64,000 nt of DNA from Helichrysum umbraculigerum. Taxonomy: Eukaryota > Streptophyta > Magnoliopsida > Asterales > Asteraceae. Each line of letters starts with the position of its first letter. The stretch's first letter is position 1. The stretch is from NCBI GenBank assembly GCA_949592205.1, contig CATIUR010000001.1, positions 74,373,059 to 74,437,058 of the forward strand, read 5' to 3'. The position numbers and the translations under genes are program-made. Below are positions 47,002-57,952 of the stretch, piece after piece. Under the pieces are notes generated by a model. That model saw only the letters and a list, made by a program, of their open reading frames with translations. It was not told the DNA's origin and searched no databases.

Positions 47002-49818
47002 TCAGTTATCAAGAGGGACCCAAGCCATTACGGTCTTGGTTTGTCCCTTATCATCAACAAACTTAAGCTCTTTAAAATAACCATCCTTCCCATCAGGAGC
47101 TTTGGTTACTTTCGAAGTAGCTTTAGTTTGTGGACAATCAGCCTTAAGAGGTGAATTTGAGGAGAACCTCTTAGGCACATAATTATGAGCTCTATTATGA
47201 TAATTATAATTAAACTCATGTGATCGCGAAGTAGTACCACTATCATAATGACTATGGCCTCTACTTGGAGTTCTAAACCTCGACAGTGTCACATCCCTAG
47301 ACTTATAGACAGAATTATCACTTTGAGTATATGACCGTTTAGGTTTAGGTGGGGAGACACTATGTTTACCGTCTCTTTTAAGAATGTTAACAGGTTTATT
47401 ACCTAACTTAGGTTTGGTATCTAACCCATCTACAGTCATACTAGAGTCGGTATGTGTCTTTTCATCAATCACAAGCTTATGTGGTGTTTCAGACTTTTTG
47501 TTAGGACAACACGAAGCCACGTGTCCCTTTTGGCGACACTTGAAACATGACATCTGCTTGCGTGATTTGCTCACTTTTGCTTTCTCATCCGGAGTCTTAG
47601 GCACTAAAGGTTTAAGATGTTCCTTATTAACCTTATCATCAGTCTTAGCATCGTTAATCACTCCACCCGATACAAATTGTATTTTGGTGAAATGAGAAGC
47701 CTTACTATTATCTGATGAAGGGTTCTTAATAACATCCTTCTGTGGCTCTAACTTTTCCTGATCATTAGTTACTGAAATTTCAGGAGTAGCATCTGTCATT
47801 TCAGAATCTTCAGGAATAGGAGTGTAATTGGCATTAAAAGGTGGGGATACATCATTGTAACCTGACCCAGTCTTGTCCTTTACACTACGTTGAGCATCTA
47901 ACATTTTATCCATTTGAGATGTCCTATAGTTCTCAAGTTTACGATTTTGCTCAATTAACCTTAAGTTAAGGTTCACTATTTCCTGATCCTTACTAGCAAT
48001 TGTCTCATTTAAGTCTTTGATATTCATATAGAGACCATCTATGACAACAGATTTTTCACTTATGGTATCTCTAAGTTTTGTTCTATCCGAAGCACCAGAC
48101 TTAATTTTATCTTTTAAGACTTGTTTATCATCACTTAATCTACGAATATCCATAATAGCTTGATCAAGTTCAGATCTAACAGTCTTATAGGATTCCTTAT
48201 CCATATTCAATTGTGATGACAGGTTGCTATTTGACACAGTTAAGACACTATTCTGAGATTGTAAATCAGTAACTAAGTAACAAACATCAGCAAGATTAAG
48301 AATATCTAAACATACCTTCTTCTTGTCAGTTTGTAATTCAGCCATGCGTGCCACGAATTCTTCAGGACTCATATCTGGAGCTGAATCCATATATAGCACG
48401 TCATCATCACTTGCCTTCACTTCAGACTCAGGCACCTCTACTTTCTGTTCCATATCAGTGGGCATGTAGGACACTGATCCAGCAGTTGTCTCTTCGATCT
48501 CGGCCATCAAAGCTTCCTCAGAATGAGCTTGCCAATCATAAGAGCCATCCAACTGCTTCACCACTAAGGTTTTGGAAGCAAGAGTACTTCCCGAACCTTG
48601 TTTTCCTTGTGCTTCTACTTTAGGTCTTTGGCATTCTCTAGCAAAATGACCAACGCCCTGACAGTTAAAGCATCTGACCTTGGTTTTGTCAAACCCTGAT
48701 CTATTGCCCAACACCTTTCTACCAGTTTTCTTGAGGAAATTTTTCACCTTTCTTGATATCAACGCTAGTTGATCTTGAAGCTCCAATTCCTCAAGATAAT
48801 CAGGATGTATCTGCTCATAATCCTCATCAAACAGAATAGGATCATTGATCTTTCCCTCTATATAATTCTCATATGATGCCACAAAGGAAGCAAGAACAGA
48901 CAGTTGCTGTTCAGCAGATTTCACACTCATGGGCATCTTCTGATGCTCTTGAGGTGACTTCTCAGAATTTTTTCCCTTTGTCTCATCAACAGAGGAGGAA
49001 ATAAAGCACAGATCTTCAGAAATCAGTTCTCCATTTTCACTAGTATCACCAACTAACAGTGCAGTGGTCGAACTAGATGACGCAGTCGAAAGACTTGACT
49101 TTCCATGATACAACCCAGGGTTCTGAACCTGATCAGAATCACTATCTCTTGACTTCTTGGAGAAATCATAACCTTTCAGCTTGTCAATGACTTGCTCTAA
49201 GGTCATAGTAGAATACCTGGTTTCGTTATCCTTAATCATAACGCCATACATTTCCCATTTAGAAGGCAAACCCTCAAGAAACTTGTCGGTTTTAGCTACT
49301 TCTTCTTCAACAATTTCATGGTATTCCAATTCACTTAGCAGATGGTAGAAACGTGTGACATAGGCATCAAGATCTTCTCTTTTTAAAGCTTTAAACATAG
49401 TAAACTGCTTTTTGAGAAGACTCCTCTTGCCAGCTCTCACTTGTGGACTTCCTTCACCTCTTTTCTCTAGAGCTTCCCAGAGCGTTCTAGCAGTATGAAA
49501 AGACTTTAGTTGATGAGCGATCTCTTTAGGAAGACACATCTTTATGCATGAATGTGCTTTATTCTCATTTCTGTAAGCTTCTTTCTCTTGATCACTCATG
49601 TTCTGATAGGTAAGAACCACAGTGGCATTTTGAACAGTTTGAGTAGGTGCGGTGTATCCACTCTTGATACACATCCAGATTGACAGGTCATGGAATCTAC
49701 AGTAAGATTCAAATCTGTCCTTCCAATTGTAGTAATCCTCGATTCTCAACAACTTAGGTGGAACGTTTGACTTTCCCACCTCGTGGTCCATTTCGATCAT
49801 TCTACTTAAGTCAGACAT
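47002..49818 (-). CDS. Copia gag, inverted copy, intact (938 aa)
   Basis: Uninterrupted gag from MSDLSRMIEM to WVPLDN. Same domains as the outer copy: UBN2-type gag at 1-230, zinc knuckles CFNCQGVGHFAREC and CFKCRQKGHVASCC, and a polar, probably coiled middle. It ends in a TGA and pol starts in the next frame a few bases on, so pol needs frameshifting, splicing (an AG at TTTTGTGTGATGTGCAG precedes the pol reading) or separate initiation. Since the pol of this copy is broken, gag could at most be supplied in trans. Confidence 0.85.
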   Translation of the reverse strand: MSDLSRMIEMDHEVGKSNVPPKLLRIEDYYNWKDRFESYCRFHDLSIWMCIKSGYTAPTQTVQNATVVLTYQNMSDQEKEAYRNENKAHSCIKMCLPKEIAHQLKSFHTARTLWEALEKRGEGSPQVRAGKRSLLKKQFTMFKALKREDLDAYVTRFYHLLSELEYHEIVEEEVAKTDKFLEGLPSKWEMYGVMIKDNETRYSTMTLEQVIDKLKGYDFSKKSRDSDSDQVQNPGLYHGKSSLSTASSSSTTALLVGDTSENGELISEDLCFISSSVDETKGKNSEKSPQEHQKMPMSVKSAEQQLSVLASFVASYENYIEGKINDPILFDEDYEQIHPDYLEELELQDQLALISRKVKNFLKKTGRKVLGNRSGFDKTKVRCFNCQGVGHFARECQRPKVEAQGKQGSGSTLASKTLVVKQLDGSYDWQAHSEEALMAEIEETTAGSVSYMPTDMEQKVEVPESEVKASDDDVLYMDSAPDMSPEEFVARMAELQTDKKKVCLDILNLADVCYLVTDLQSQNSVLTVSNSNLSSQLNMDKESYKTVRSELDQAIMDIRRLSDDKQVLKDKIKSGASDRTKLRDTISEKSVVIDGLYMNIKDLNETIASKDQEIVNLNLRLIEQNRKLENYRTSQMDKMLDAQRSVKDKTGSGYNDVSPPFNANYTPIPEDSEMTDATPEISVTNDQEKLEPQKDVIKNPSSDNSKASHFTKIQFVSGGVINDAKTDDKVNKEHLKPLVPKTPDEKAKVSKSRKQMSCFKCRQKGHVASCCPNKKSETPHKLVIDEKTHTDSSMTVDGLDTKPKLGNKPVNILKRDGKHSVSPPKPKRSYTQSDNSVYKSRDVTLSRFRTPSRGHSHYDSGTTSRSHEFNYNYHNRAHNYVPKRFSSNSPLKADCPQTKATSKVTKAPDGKDGYFKELKFVDDKGQTKTVMAWVPLDN

Positions 49819-50277
49819 CTTAAAAACGTAAAATTAAACTGTTTCGCGAATTCAGAAAACTCAACTCGCAAGACTCAGCTCAACTCGCAATCTCAGCTCG
49901 ACTCGCAGAATACGTCGATTCGCAAGCCTCAGTTCGGATTGCTAAAGATGTCGATTCGCAAGTGATGTCGATTCGCGAGGGATCTCGGTTAGACTCGCAA
50001 GCCTCAGTTCGACTCGCTAGTTCAACTCGGTTCGCAGGCGACGCTGGAACCCTAATCTCGACACGCGAAACGGCTGTTAAACCCGAAAACGAATTTTTAA
50101 GGTATTTTTATGACTTAAACTGAAAATTTCGACCGTAAACAAACCCTAAAACGTCCAGAGAATGATTTTGATCGTTAGTATTGCAAGAACGCACGTAAAA
50201 ACGACCCGAATCAAAAACGCAATATTACTAAAACTTATGAACACACTCGTATTTAGACCGAAAGCTTTGATACCAGA
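49819..50277 (-). other. Copia leader and primer site, inverted copy
   Basis: Carries repeated GCGAGT/CGACTCGC words and the Tekay-free site with one ACATC (inverse GATGT near 49947-49951). The primer site, inverse of TGGTATCAAAGC, is at 50264-50275 (one change from the outer copy), two bases from the LTR. Confidence 0.8.
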
Positions 50278-50867
50278 TGTAAGTCCCCTAGTTTTAGGAT
50301 CGATAACTTCGTTATCTGTAGTATTAAGGTGCGGAATCCCTCAATACGGTGTTATCTTACTAACAACGAATATGTTCGTAATTGCGTATATTAAAGCTTA
50401 ACTTTAAACGAATAATATGTCAAAGCCTAGCCGTTAGGTTTAAGTTTTTCTCTGGTTTGTCGAGTTCGCAGATCGGAAAACCGAATAGCCAAAAGTTATG
50501 TTTTTCACAGAATGAAAAACATTATATACGTCCAGCTCATCTCGGCTCGCATAGGCCTGCGAGTTCGGTCCAACTCGCAGCCCAAGCCCATTAAAGGACT
50601 CGGCTCGCCAGACTAACACCTCACGAGTTCAGATCTCTCCTCACAGCTCAACTCGCTGCGACTTGAGATCTCGACTCGTCTCGCATGAAACGTCTATTAT
50701 TTATTTCGTCTTTAAAGATTCGTCTAACTTAGTACAATAATATGTTTAACGAATATTACTAACAAAACAAATATTTATTTACAAATCTAAACCAATGTAC
50801 AAACGTAATAATAATTACACCAGTCCTATTTAAGGCTAGATCTGTTGTCACAATCTATGTCCCAACA
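50278..50867 (-). repeat. Copia LTR A (5' LTR of the inverted gag-pol)
   Basis: 590 bp, inverse of TGTTGGG...ACTTACA. At least seven differences from LTR B; its TATA-side hairpin has one mismatch. Confidence 0.92.
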
Positions 50868-50869
50868 GA

Positions 50870-51459
50870 TGTAAGTCCCCTAGTTTTAGGATCGATAACT
50901 TCGTTATCTGTAGTATTAAGGTGCGGAATCCCTCAATACGGTGTTATCTTACTAACAACGAATATGTTCGTAATTGCGTATATTAAAGCTTAACTTTAAA
51001 CGAATAATACGTCAAAGCCTAGCCGTTTGGTTTAAATTTTTCTCTGGTTTGTCGAGTTCGCAGATCAGAAAACCGAATAGCCAAAAGTTATGTTTTTCAC
51101 AGAGTGAAAAACATTATATACGTCCAGCTCATCTCGGCTCGCATGGGCCTGCGAGTTCGGTCCAACTCGCAGCCCAAGCCCATTAAAGGACTCGGCTCGC
51201 CAGACTAACGCCTCACGAGTTCAGATCTCTCCTCACAGCTCAACTCGCTGCGACTTGAGATCTCGACTCGTCTCGCATGAAACGTCTATTATTTATTTCG
51301 TCTTTAAACATTCGTCTAACTTAGTACAATAATATGTTTAACGAATATTACTAACAAAACAAATATTTATTTACAAATCTAAACCAATGTACAAACGTAA
51401 TAATAATTACACCAGTCCTATTTCAAGCTAGATCTGTTGTCACAATCTATGTCCCAACA
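50870..51459 (-). repeat. Copia LTR B (3' LTR behind the inverted third gene)
   Basis: 590 bp, followed by the inverse polypurine tract. Only GA (TC on the minus strand) at 50868-50869 separates it from LTR A. Confidence 0.92.
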
Positions 51460-51477
51460 GACTCCCCCTTGACAATA
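51460..51477 (-). other. Polypurine tract, inverted copy
   Basis: Minus strand CTATTGTCAAGGGGGAG then TC and the LTR, matching 62827-62843. Confidence 0.88.
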
Positions 51478-51513
51478 GCTCTAGCGTCTTTATCTTCACG
51501 CTGTCTTTGGTCT

Positions 51514-54500
51514 TCATTTGTAAATCTTACTTCCTGCAAAAATTTTAAGCTTGATGCATGTTTTAACCATCCTGTGATAATCTCGTGCTAAATCACTCCA
51601 ACCAACAGTAGATATGATCTTGTTCTTGTACAACATAATCAGATCTTTCTTTGATAAGTTCATCAGATGTCTGTGATCATATACACGAAGAATCTCTTTT
51701 TCACCATCAGGATAATCATCATCAGCTTCAATCATAAAGGCTTCCCCTGTTCCAGCATCTACCCCCCAATATTTCAATTTTCCCAAAATATTCTGAGGCA
51801 AAGTCTTCATAGGTATTTGCTTAATACAGTTGACCGCTGGATAAACCTTCTTCCTTCTTCTTCTTCCTGTCCTCTAACTGAGTTCGTTCAGCTTTATCGT
51901 TTTTCCTTTCCTTGGCTTAATCTTTGAGAACTTCATAGATAATCCTTCAGTCCTAATGATAATCTCAACATACTTAGCATAGTCATCATCACTTGGATTT
52001 ATCATATCTAATCTAGCCAAGTCTCGAATCTCATATCGAGGCAATGAACTAAACACTGCAAGCTTCTTCTCAAAATATTGAACCCCGTCAAACCTTTTAA
52101 TCGCGAAGAGCTTCAGGTCAGAGTCATAATACCATCCAATAATGCCAGTTTTAAGTACACGCTTTTCAGTAATATCAACTTCTTTCAAAATGCGTGGCTT
52201 ATTTTCCTTTTTCTTCTTTAGCATTTCTTGGATAAACATAGGATTACCAATCATATGTTTGTATTTGTCCTCTAATTCTTCAACTTCAGTATCTGAATCT
52301 TCAGAAGCATTCTCAAAAGCTTCTAAATCAATAACTGATTCTCCTTGTTCATTTACAAAAACAAATTCAGTCGTTGATGGATACACAACATGTTCATCTA
52401 CATTTGCATCCAGATCAACACCTTCATCTATCACAGATTCAAATACTGCAGTCCAGTCTTCAGGAAGTTTGAACTCTCCTTCTTCAATATCATAATCAAT
52501 CTCTTCATCTATCTCATCCAAAATGTCATCTTCCGAATCTGATAGATTAAGCATTTCCATTCCTAGAGAAAAATGTAAATACAAATATATTAATAATTCA
52601 AATTCTTCATTGATTTCCCTGAACCAATCTAAGAATTTCTTTATTAATTCTTTTGTATATTTTAACCTAACATATAAACGCAATTTACATATAACTTATA
52701 AAATCTTTTATTGATTACCCTGAATCAATCTAAAATCTCTTAAGTCTACTTAACAAATATTAATTAATTTTAAATTCTAATGCATTGTGAATAATCACCA
52801 AACATTTAAATTTACTATTACTTACCTTATATAATTTCCAAATGTTAATTGATCTCATTCATTATCAATTTAACCTTTAAATTATATATCATTTGTCTAG
52901 TTAATACTAATACATTTTTAACTTGTTAATTACTTATATACCTTACGGTCTTAAGTCCATAATCAAATCTAAAATGCATATGTTATTATAAAATTTTGAC
53001 CGTCGAAATTAATCGGAACACGCCGCTTGACTACTCAATGAGTCGGAAGTCTTTCGATCACTATTTTATCTTAACACATAATTATATAAACTTAAATTAC
53101 ATCAAACATATTTTACTTAAAATAATAATAACCCTAAGCCGAATATATTTACACAATAAATTAAGTTTACATTAGTTCACTACAAGCTATTACAAATATT
53201 ACAGTACTATGATAATACTAAGCTATCTTACCAGCTTCAGTATCACCCGGTACAGTCTTATCTGCACTTGTATCCACTCCAGAACCACTAGCACCAGCAC
53301 CAGACTCCCCCTGAGTTGTAGCTTGCTTACCAGTCTTTGAAGGACAAGTCTGCTCACCACTCGGTGCATTGGGATCATCGTCCTTGTCAGAGTCTCTCTT
53401 CCTCTTCAGCTCATCCTCTCTGCAAGACTCCAGATATACCAATATCTCCCCCTGAGTAGACTGTCCTGAATGCGATATCAAGACCAGACTCTCCAAAGAA
53501 GATAACTTTAGTCTCTGTACAGTGAAGTCCGCAAGCAAAGTCTCATGAGTATTCATCAACAGATTGTACGATTCACTCTGACCTCATGCTGAAGCGGTAC
53601 AGACATCGGTTCAGTAACCACTGGTGCATCCATCTCCACCTGTGGTGTATCCTGAGCAACTGTATACAGAATTAACTGTCTCAGTTCAACTCCTGATAAA
53701 CAACAAGTTAAGATTATTTAACTTTTATAATCAATACTAACCTTCTCGAATAGTAAGCGTTCTCGGACGCTTCATCGTAGGAATCTCAACTTCCTCAGTA
53801 CCTTCCTCCAGAATACTCTTACCTTTTCTCTTCCTTTCAGAAGCAGATGGAGAAGGAGAAGGTGTATTCTCAGAATCATCATCTGAAGCCGTCTCGCCAT
53901 CACGACCTCCAGATGATCTAACAGGATCCTAAATTTTAAATATATTAAACATTTATGATTAGCATAAGCTCTATCATACAAGTTCTATATATTTAAGATT
54001 AATCAGATATAATACCTCAGTCGGTACAACAACTGATCTATCTGGCTATATCTGCTCCCCCTCAAGTAATACAACTTCTGGGTTTGCAGCCTCAGCTTCA
54101 GCTTCCTGTTCGTTTAATGATATTTATATTTTAAAATCAGAAATAATATCCAATTAACGAAATATCTAATATCATAAGCATTAGATAATAATATTATGCA
54201 TCTATGATTAATAAAAACAATCTATCAACTAAGCATCTATATTATTATATAAATAAAAGATTACCTCAGGTGGTGCTAAATAACTCTCAATATCCTGAAG
54301 CAAAGGATTTGTCGCATCATCATTATGCTCCAAAACCTCTTGCACAACTTGTGCAGCAACCTCTTGGTTCACTTGCTGATCAACCTGACCAGCCTGAATA
54401 AGAACATCCTCAAGGAGCCCTTGTGGATCTTCAGGTTGAGCTTCCTCAGCTGCAGGTTCCGGTACAACATCAGCATCAGCAGGAGCAGCAGCAGCAGGAG

Positions 54501-55317
54501 CAACGTCTAACCACCCATGATTTGGCGGTGCAACGTAGTTTGGGTCAATAACATACCCAAATAGTGGTCTAACTTCAGGTTTCACCACTCCCTCATTCCT
54601 AACCGTCTGCATAAACATGGCGTTATACCCACGATGATCAATCGTATTAACCACTAGATGTGGTTCTGGTATAGCCAAATCCGGTAGACGCGCACGGATA
54701 ATCAGCATGCAAAATCGCGGGTAAACCAAAAATCTTGATCTAACAGACCCCGATATCTGTTTCGCAATCTCACCAAAAAGATAATCACAAAAACTGTATG
54801 GTTTATTATAAACCAGTGACAGTGCAGCCGATAAAATCGCAGGGCTCAACTCATCAAATCCACCCTTCTTCGCTGCGAAAACTATATTCATCACGTGCCA
54901 GAGAAACCTCCACTGGCCAATAACCAGAGGTTTCTGGAACTGACGTCCACGTCTATCTCCGGTATAACCCATACGACCTATTGCACCCTCTATAAAATCC
55001 ATAGGGTACTCTGTATCTCCATTCTCCTGTTCTACTGTCCCTAGCTGCAAAATCTCACGGAGATTACCAGCTGAAAATGTAACAGGCTGACCACTAACCG
55101 TAGCTCGAATCTCTGGCGGATTGACAGATTCGTCATATACTATATCCGTCCAGAAATCGTTCAGTATAGCCTGAGAGATAGGAGGATTGGCCGTAATGGC
55201 GTATCTAATCCGTGATCGTGCAAGGAATCGTAATATATCAGCAACCCTATCAGCCCGCTTGGCTTCAAGGTTCAGATCAACCAAAATGTTGTGACCCTTG
55301 TCAAATGCTCTAGCCAT
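51514..55317 (-). pseudogene. Third gene of the copia element, inverted copy, five exons, degraded
   Basis: Exons on the minus strand by comparison with the outer copy: 55317-54265, 54105-54016, 53928-53742, 53659-53232, 52562-51514. Introns of 159, 87 and 669 nt match the outer copy in place and length; the 82-nt intron 53660-53741 (GTTAGT to TATACAG) is extra. Exon 1 (351 codons) is intact: RFLARSRIRYAITANPPISQ, then IGQWRFLWHVMN, a fold I associate with a plant transposon-protein domain found behind pol in composite-family elements. Defects: stop in exon 2 (ATA-TAG-CCA), 283 bp missing in exon 3b against the outer copy, TAG at 51874-51876 in the last exon. Function unknown. Confidence 0.75.
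53660..53741 (-). other. 82-nt intron present only in the inverted third gene
   Basis: Minus strand: exon end TTCGAGAAG, then GTTAGTATTG to CTGTATACAG, then TTGCTCAGG. The outer copy reads TTCGAGAAG directly followed by TTGCTCAGG (60349-60366). The length is not a multiple of three, so the frame holds only if it is removed. Confidence 0.85.
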
Positions 55318-55501
55318 ATCTGTAACATAAACACAAACAACAGATATAATTTAATGCACGATTAACAATCTTTAAACTATAACGTATTATGAATCGAGAT
55401 TCATCAAACATCTTAGTCTAAAATTGAAATTATATATAACTTGTTACAAAAATAGTCTCAAGTCGTATATAAAAATTTAACTTATAACTAAAAAGTCTTA
55501 A
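55318..55501 (-). other. Upstream flank of the inverted third gene
   Basis: Matches 58602-58781 of the outer copy, including the TTACAG acceptor just before the ATG. Similarity stops at GTCTTAA. Confidence 0.75.
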
Positions 55502-57010
55502 GTCTAATTTAAATTAAAAAGTTATTAAAATTTTTTTTTTTTTTTTTTTTGTAAGTTCTGGACTCGCATAAACTGGCCTAACGAGTTGAGGTCAACTCGT
55601 TTTGCTTATCAACTCGCTTTACTCATCAACTCGCTACATTGATCAACTCGCTAAACTTATCAAGCAGCTATTGAAGTGAACTCGCTAATCACACCGATTC
55701 GCTAGTCAACTCGCTGCGAGTTGATTCAAAAGGTCAACTCGTTCGATGAACTGCCTTTGCGAGGTTACACTTAAAATCGATTAATCTTGTAATTTTAACA
55801 TGATCTATCGATTGATTCACGTTCATTAATGTTCGTTTAACATAAACCCTAAAGATCTATGTCCAATAACATCGTAATCGACGCAAATCGTTTAGTTTAT
55901 AACCCGAAACCCTAAGTTTATAAAAACATCGATTTCTCGTTATTTACACGGTGAAATCCATAGATATATACCTCAAAATGTTCGTAAACTGAAGATGTAT
56001 AAAGTCTACGGATTGAAAAACTCGTTCCCGTACTCTAAAAATCGAAATCAAGTGAAAAGAAAAAAATCGTCTCGTTTCGCCTGTGTGACGGATTCGCAAA
56101 GTTTTACTGAACTCGCGAAGTTTGTGGGTTCGGTGGGTTGGCTTGACTCGTTTGACCCCCTTTATACTTTGTATCCGATTCGCGAGATTTGAAGCGGATC
56201 CGCAAGTTGATGTCAACTCGCAGGAATAAATAAAAACGCGAATTTAATTCTAAGTATAAATAAAAACCCGATATTTTACAAGTCTAAATTATAATTAATT
56301 TTCACTTGTATTTGTCACGTTTGTTCAACAAAAATATTCAGTATAATTTAATTCCGAAGGGTAAATTCAGATAGACATAAAAGCTTAAATAAATAAATAA
56401 AAATAAATAAACATATGATAAAAATACAAAGATATAAACATTGGTATCAAGTACCATTTTATTAATCACTCGAAACAAAGTAAATATACAAAGTAAATAA
56501 GATTTTATCTGCCTAGGGATCATATTAGTAAGAATAAGCCATTAATTATATATTAAAAGTCTAAGCAGATTGATAGTATACATACCTCATGAAATTCAAG
56601 TAAATCACTGTAAAATTACAACTAAATTTATCATAGATACATTTATATTTATAAAACTATATCTTAGGTACCTTTATCCACATAGCATAATTAATAAATG
56701 CATTACTCACATAAAGTGAATATTCTAATTATAGACAGTCCAAGACGATTACCGGTATTATGATCCACATAAACAAATTATACTCAATTTTTTAAGCAAA
56801 CACTTTATTGTTAGTATGAGTATTATCAAGTGCTTCCTATTATATGACATACTGAAGAATTCAAGTAAAACTCATAACACTGCATCATTAAATTTTAAGG
56901 TAGCGGTTACTAAATAATGTATCTTTTCGAAACATATAACATACACTTGAATTTTTTAAGGTTAGACAAATATCAAACATACTTTGAATATGTTATGTTA
57001 TCCAAGTCTG
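55502..57010. other. 1.5-kb stretch without a second copy in the window
   Basis: Found only once. It holds a 20-T run near 55531-55550, then many CAACTCGCT/GATTCGC words like those of the copia LTR and leader (55560-55760, 56090-56220), and AT-rich DNA without credible genes to 57010. The shared vocabulary suggests it belongs to this copia family or a relative. Confidence 0.5.
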
Positions 57011-57050
57011 TACGTAGTACAACAGAAGATCCCTTCTAGCATAATTTTAA

Positions 57051-57952
57051 ATATATTTGAGAAAGTCATGAGAAAAAGGTTCGAAATGTCTGCAATGGGA
57101 GAGTTGAATTTCTTCTTAGGATTACAAGTTGATCAAAAGAAGGATGGATTCTTTATTCATCAATCTAAATATACATATGAGTTATTAGAACGCTTCAAGA
57201 TGGATGAAAGTAAGGTCTACAATACTCCAATTCCAGTCAATCATGGACTAGGTCCAGATACATCGAGTGATAGCGATGTGGATCCAACTCTTTATAGAGC
57301 CATGATCGGATCACTAATGTATCTTACAGCCTCTAGGCCTGACATAATGTTTGCTGTTTGTTTATGCGCAAGATATCAGGCTAATCCGAAAGAGTCACAC
57401 ATGCAAGCTGTTAAACGAATCTTTCGTTACCTCAAAGGGAAACCTAAGCTGGATCTTTGGTATCCTATTGATGGAGACTTAGATCTCGTAGCTTATACTG
57501 ATTCGGATTACGGAGGATGCAATCAGAATAGGAAATCTACGACCGGAGGATGTCAATTCCTAGGAGGTAGATTAGTATCCTGGCAGTGCAAGAAGCAAAC
57601 CTCGGTAGCCATTTCTACATGTGAAGCTGAGTATGTTGCAGCTGGCAGCTGTTGCTCGCAAGTACTTTGGATTCAACAGCAACTGCGGGATTATGGGTTA
57701 AATATAACCAATACTCCTATGATGATTGATAACGAATCTACTATGTCGATCACCAATAATCCGGTGAAGCACAGTAAAACTAAGCATATTGATATTCGAC
57801 ATCATTTTATTAGAGATTGTGCTGAGAAGAAGTTGATAAAGTTAGTTAAGGTTCAATCATTGGATAACTTAGCAGACTTATACACAAAGGCGTTCGACAG
57901 AGCAAGATTTGAGACGTTGGTTCAACTAAACGGAATGAGAAATCCAGCGTGA
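57051..57952 (+). pseudogene. Copia pol, outer copy, 3' part (end of RT and RNase H)
   Basis: Resumes at RKRFEMSAMGELNFFLGLQV just after the RT catalytic YVDD, which is missing. It contains the RT thumb, MYLTASRPDIMFAV, and complete RNase H (TDSDYGGCNQNRKSTTGG, CEAEYVAAGSCCSQ, DLYTKAFDRARFE). Apart from a few substitutions it equals the inverted copy. It ends at TGA 57950-57952. Without the RT core and the integrase end it is inert. Confidence 0.9.

Larger units (their letters stand above)
42924..57063 (-). mobile_element. Inverted, circularly permuted second copia copy inserted in pol
   Basis: Read on the minus strand from the right: a unique 1.5-kb stretch, third gene, polypurine tract, LTR, TC, LTR, primer site, leader, gag, pol, post-pol sequence. 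So the 3' half comes first, then two LTRs, then the 5' half: a circle opened at one point. A 53-bp motif (TACGTAGTACAACAGAAGAT onward) bounds it directly at 42924-42976 and 57011-57063, and inverted at 58543-58595 in the outer copy. The right join shares ATTTGAGAA with pol. The outer copy lost about 1.25 kb of pol between the joins. Confidence 0.85.

Noticed and set aside
53772..53981. Separate 69-aa gene, also at 60118-60327
   Set aside because: It is another frame across intron 2 and exon 3 of the third gene.
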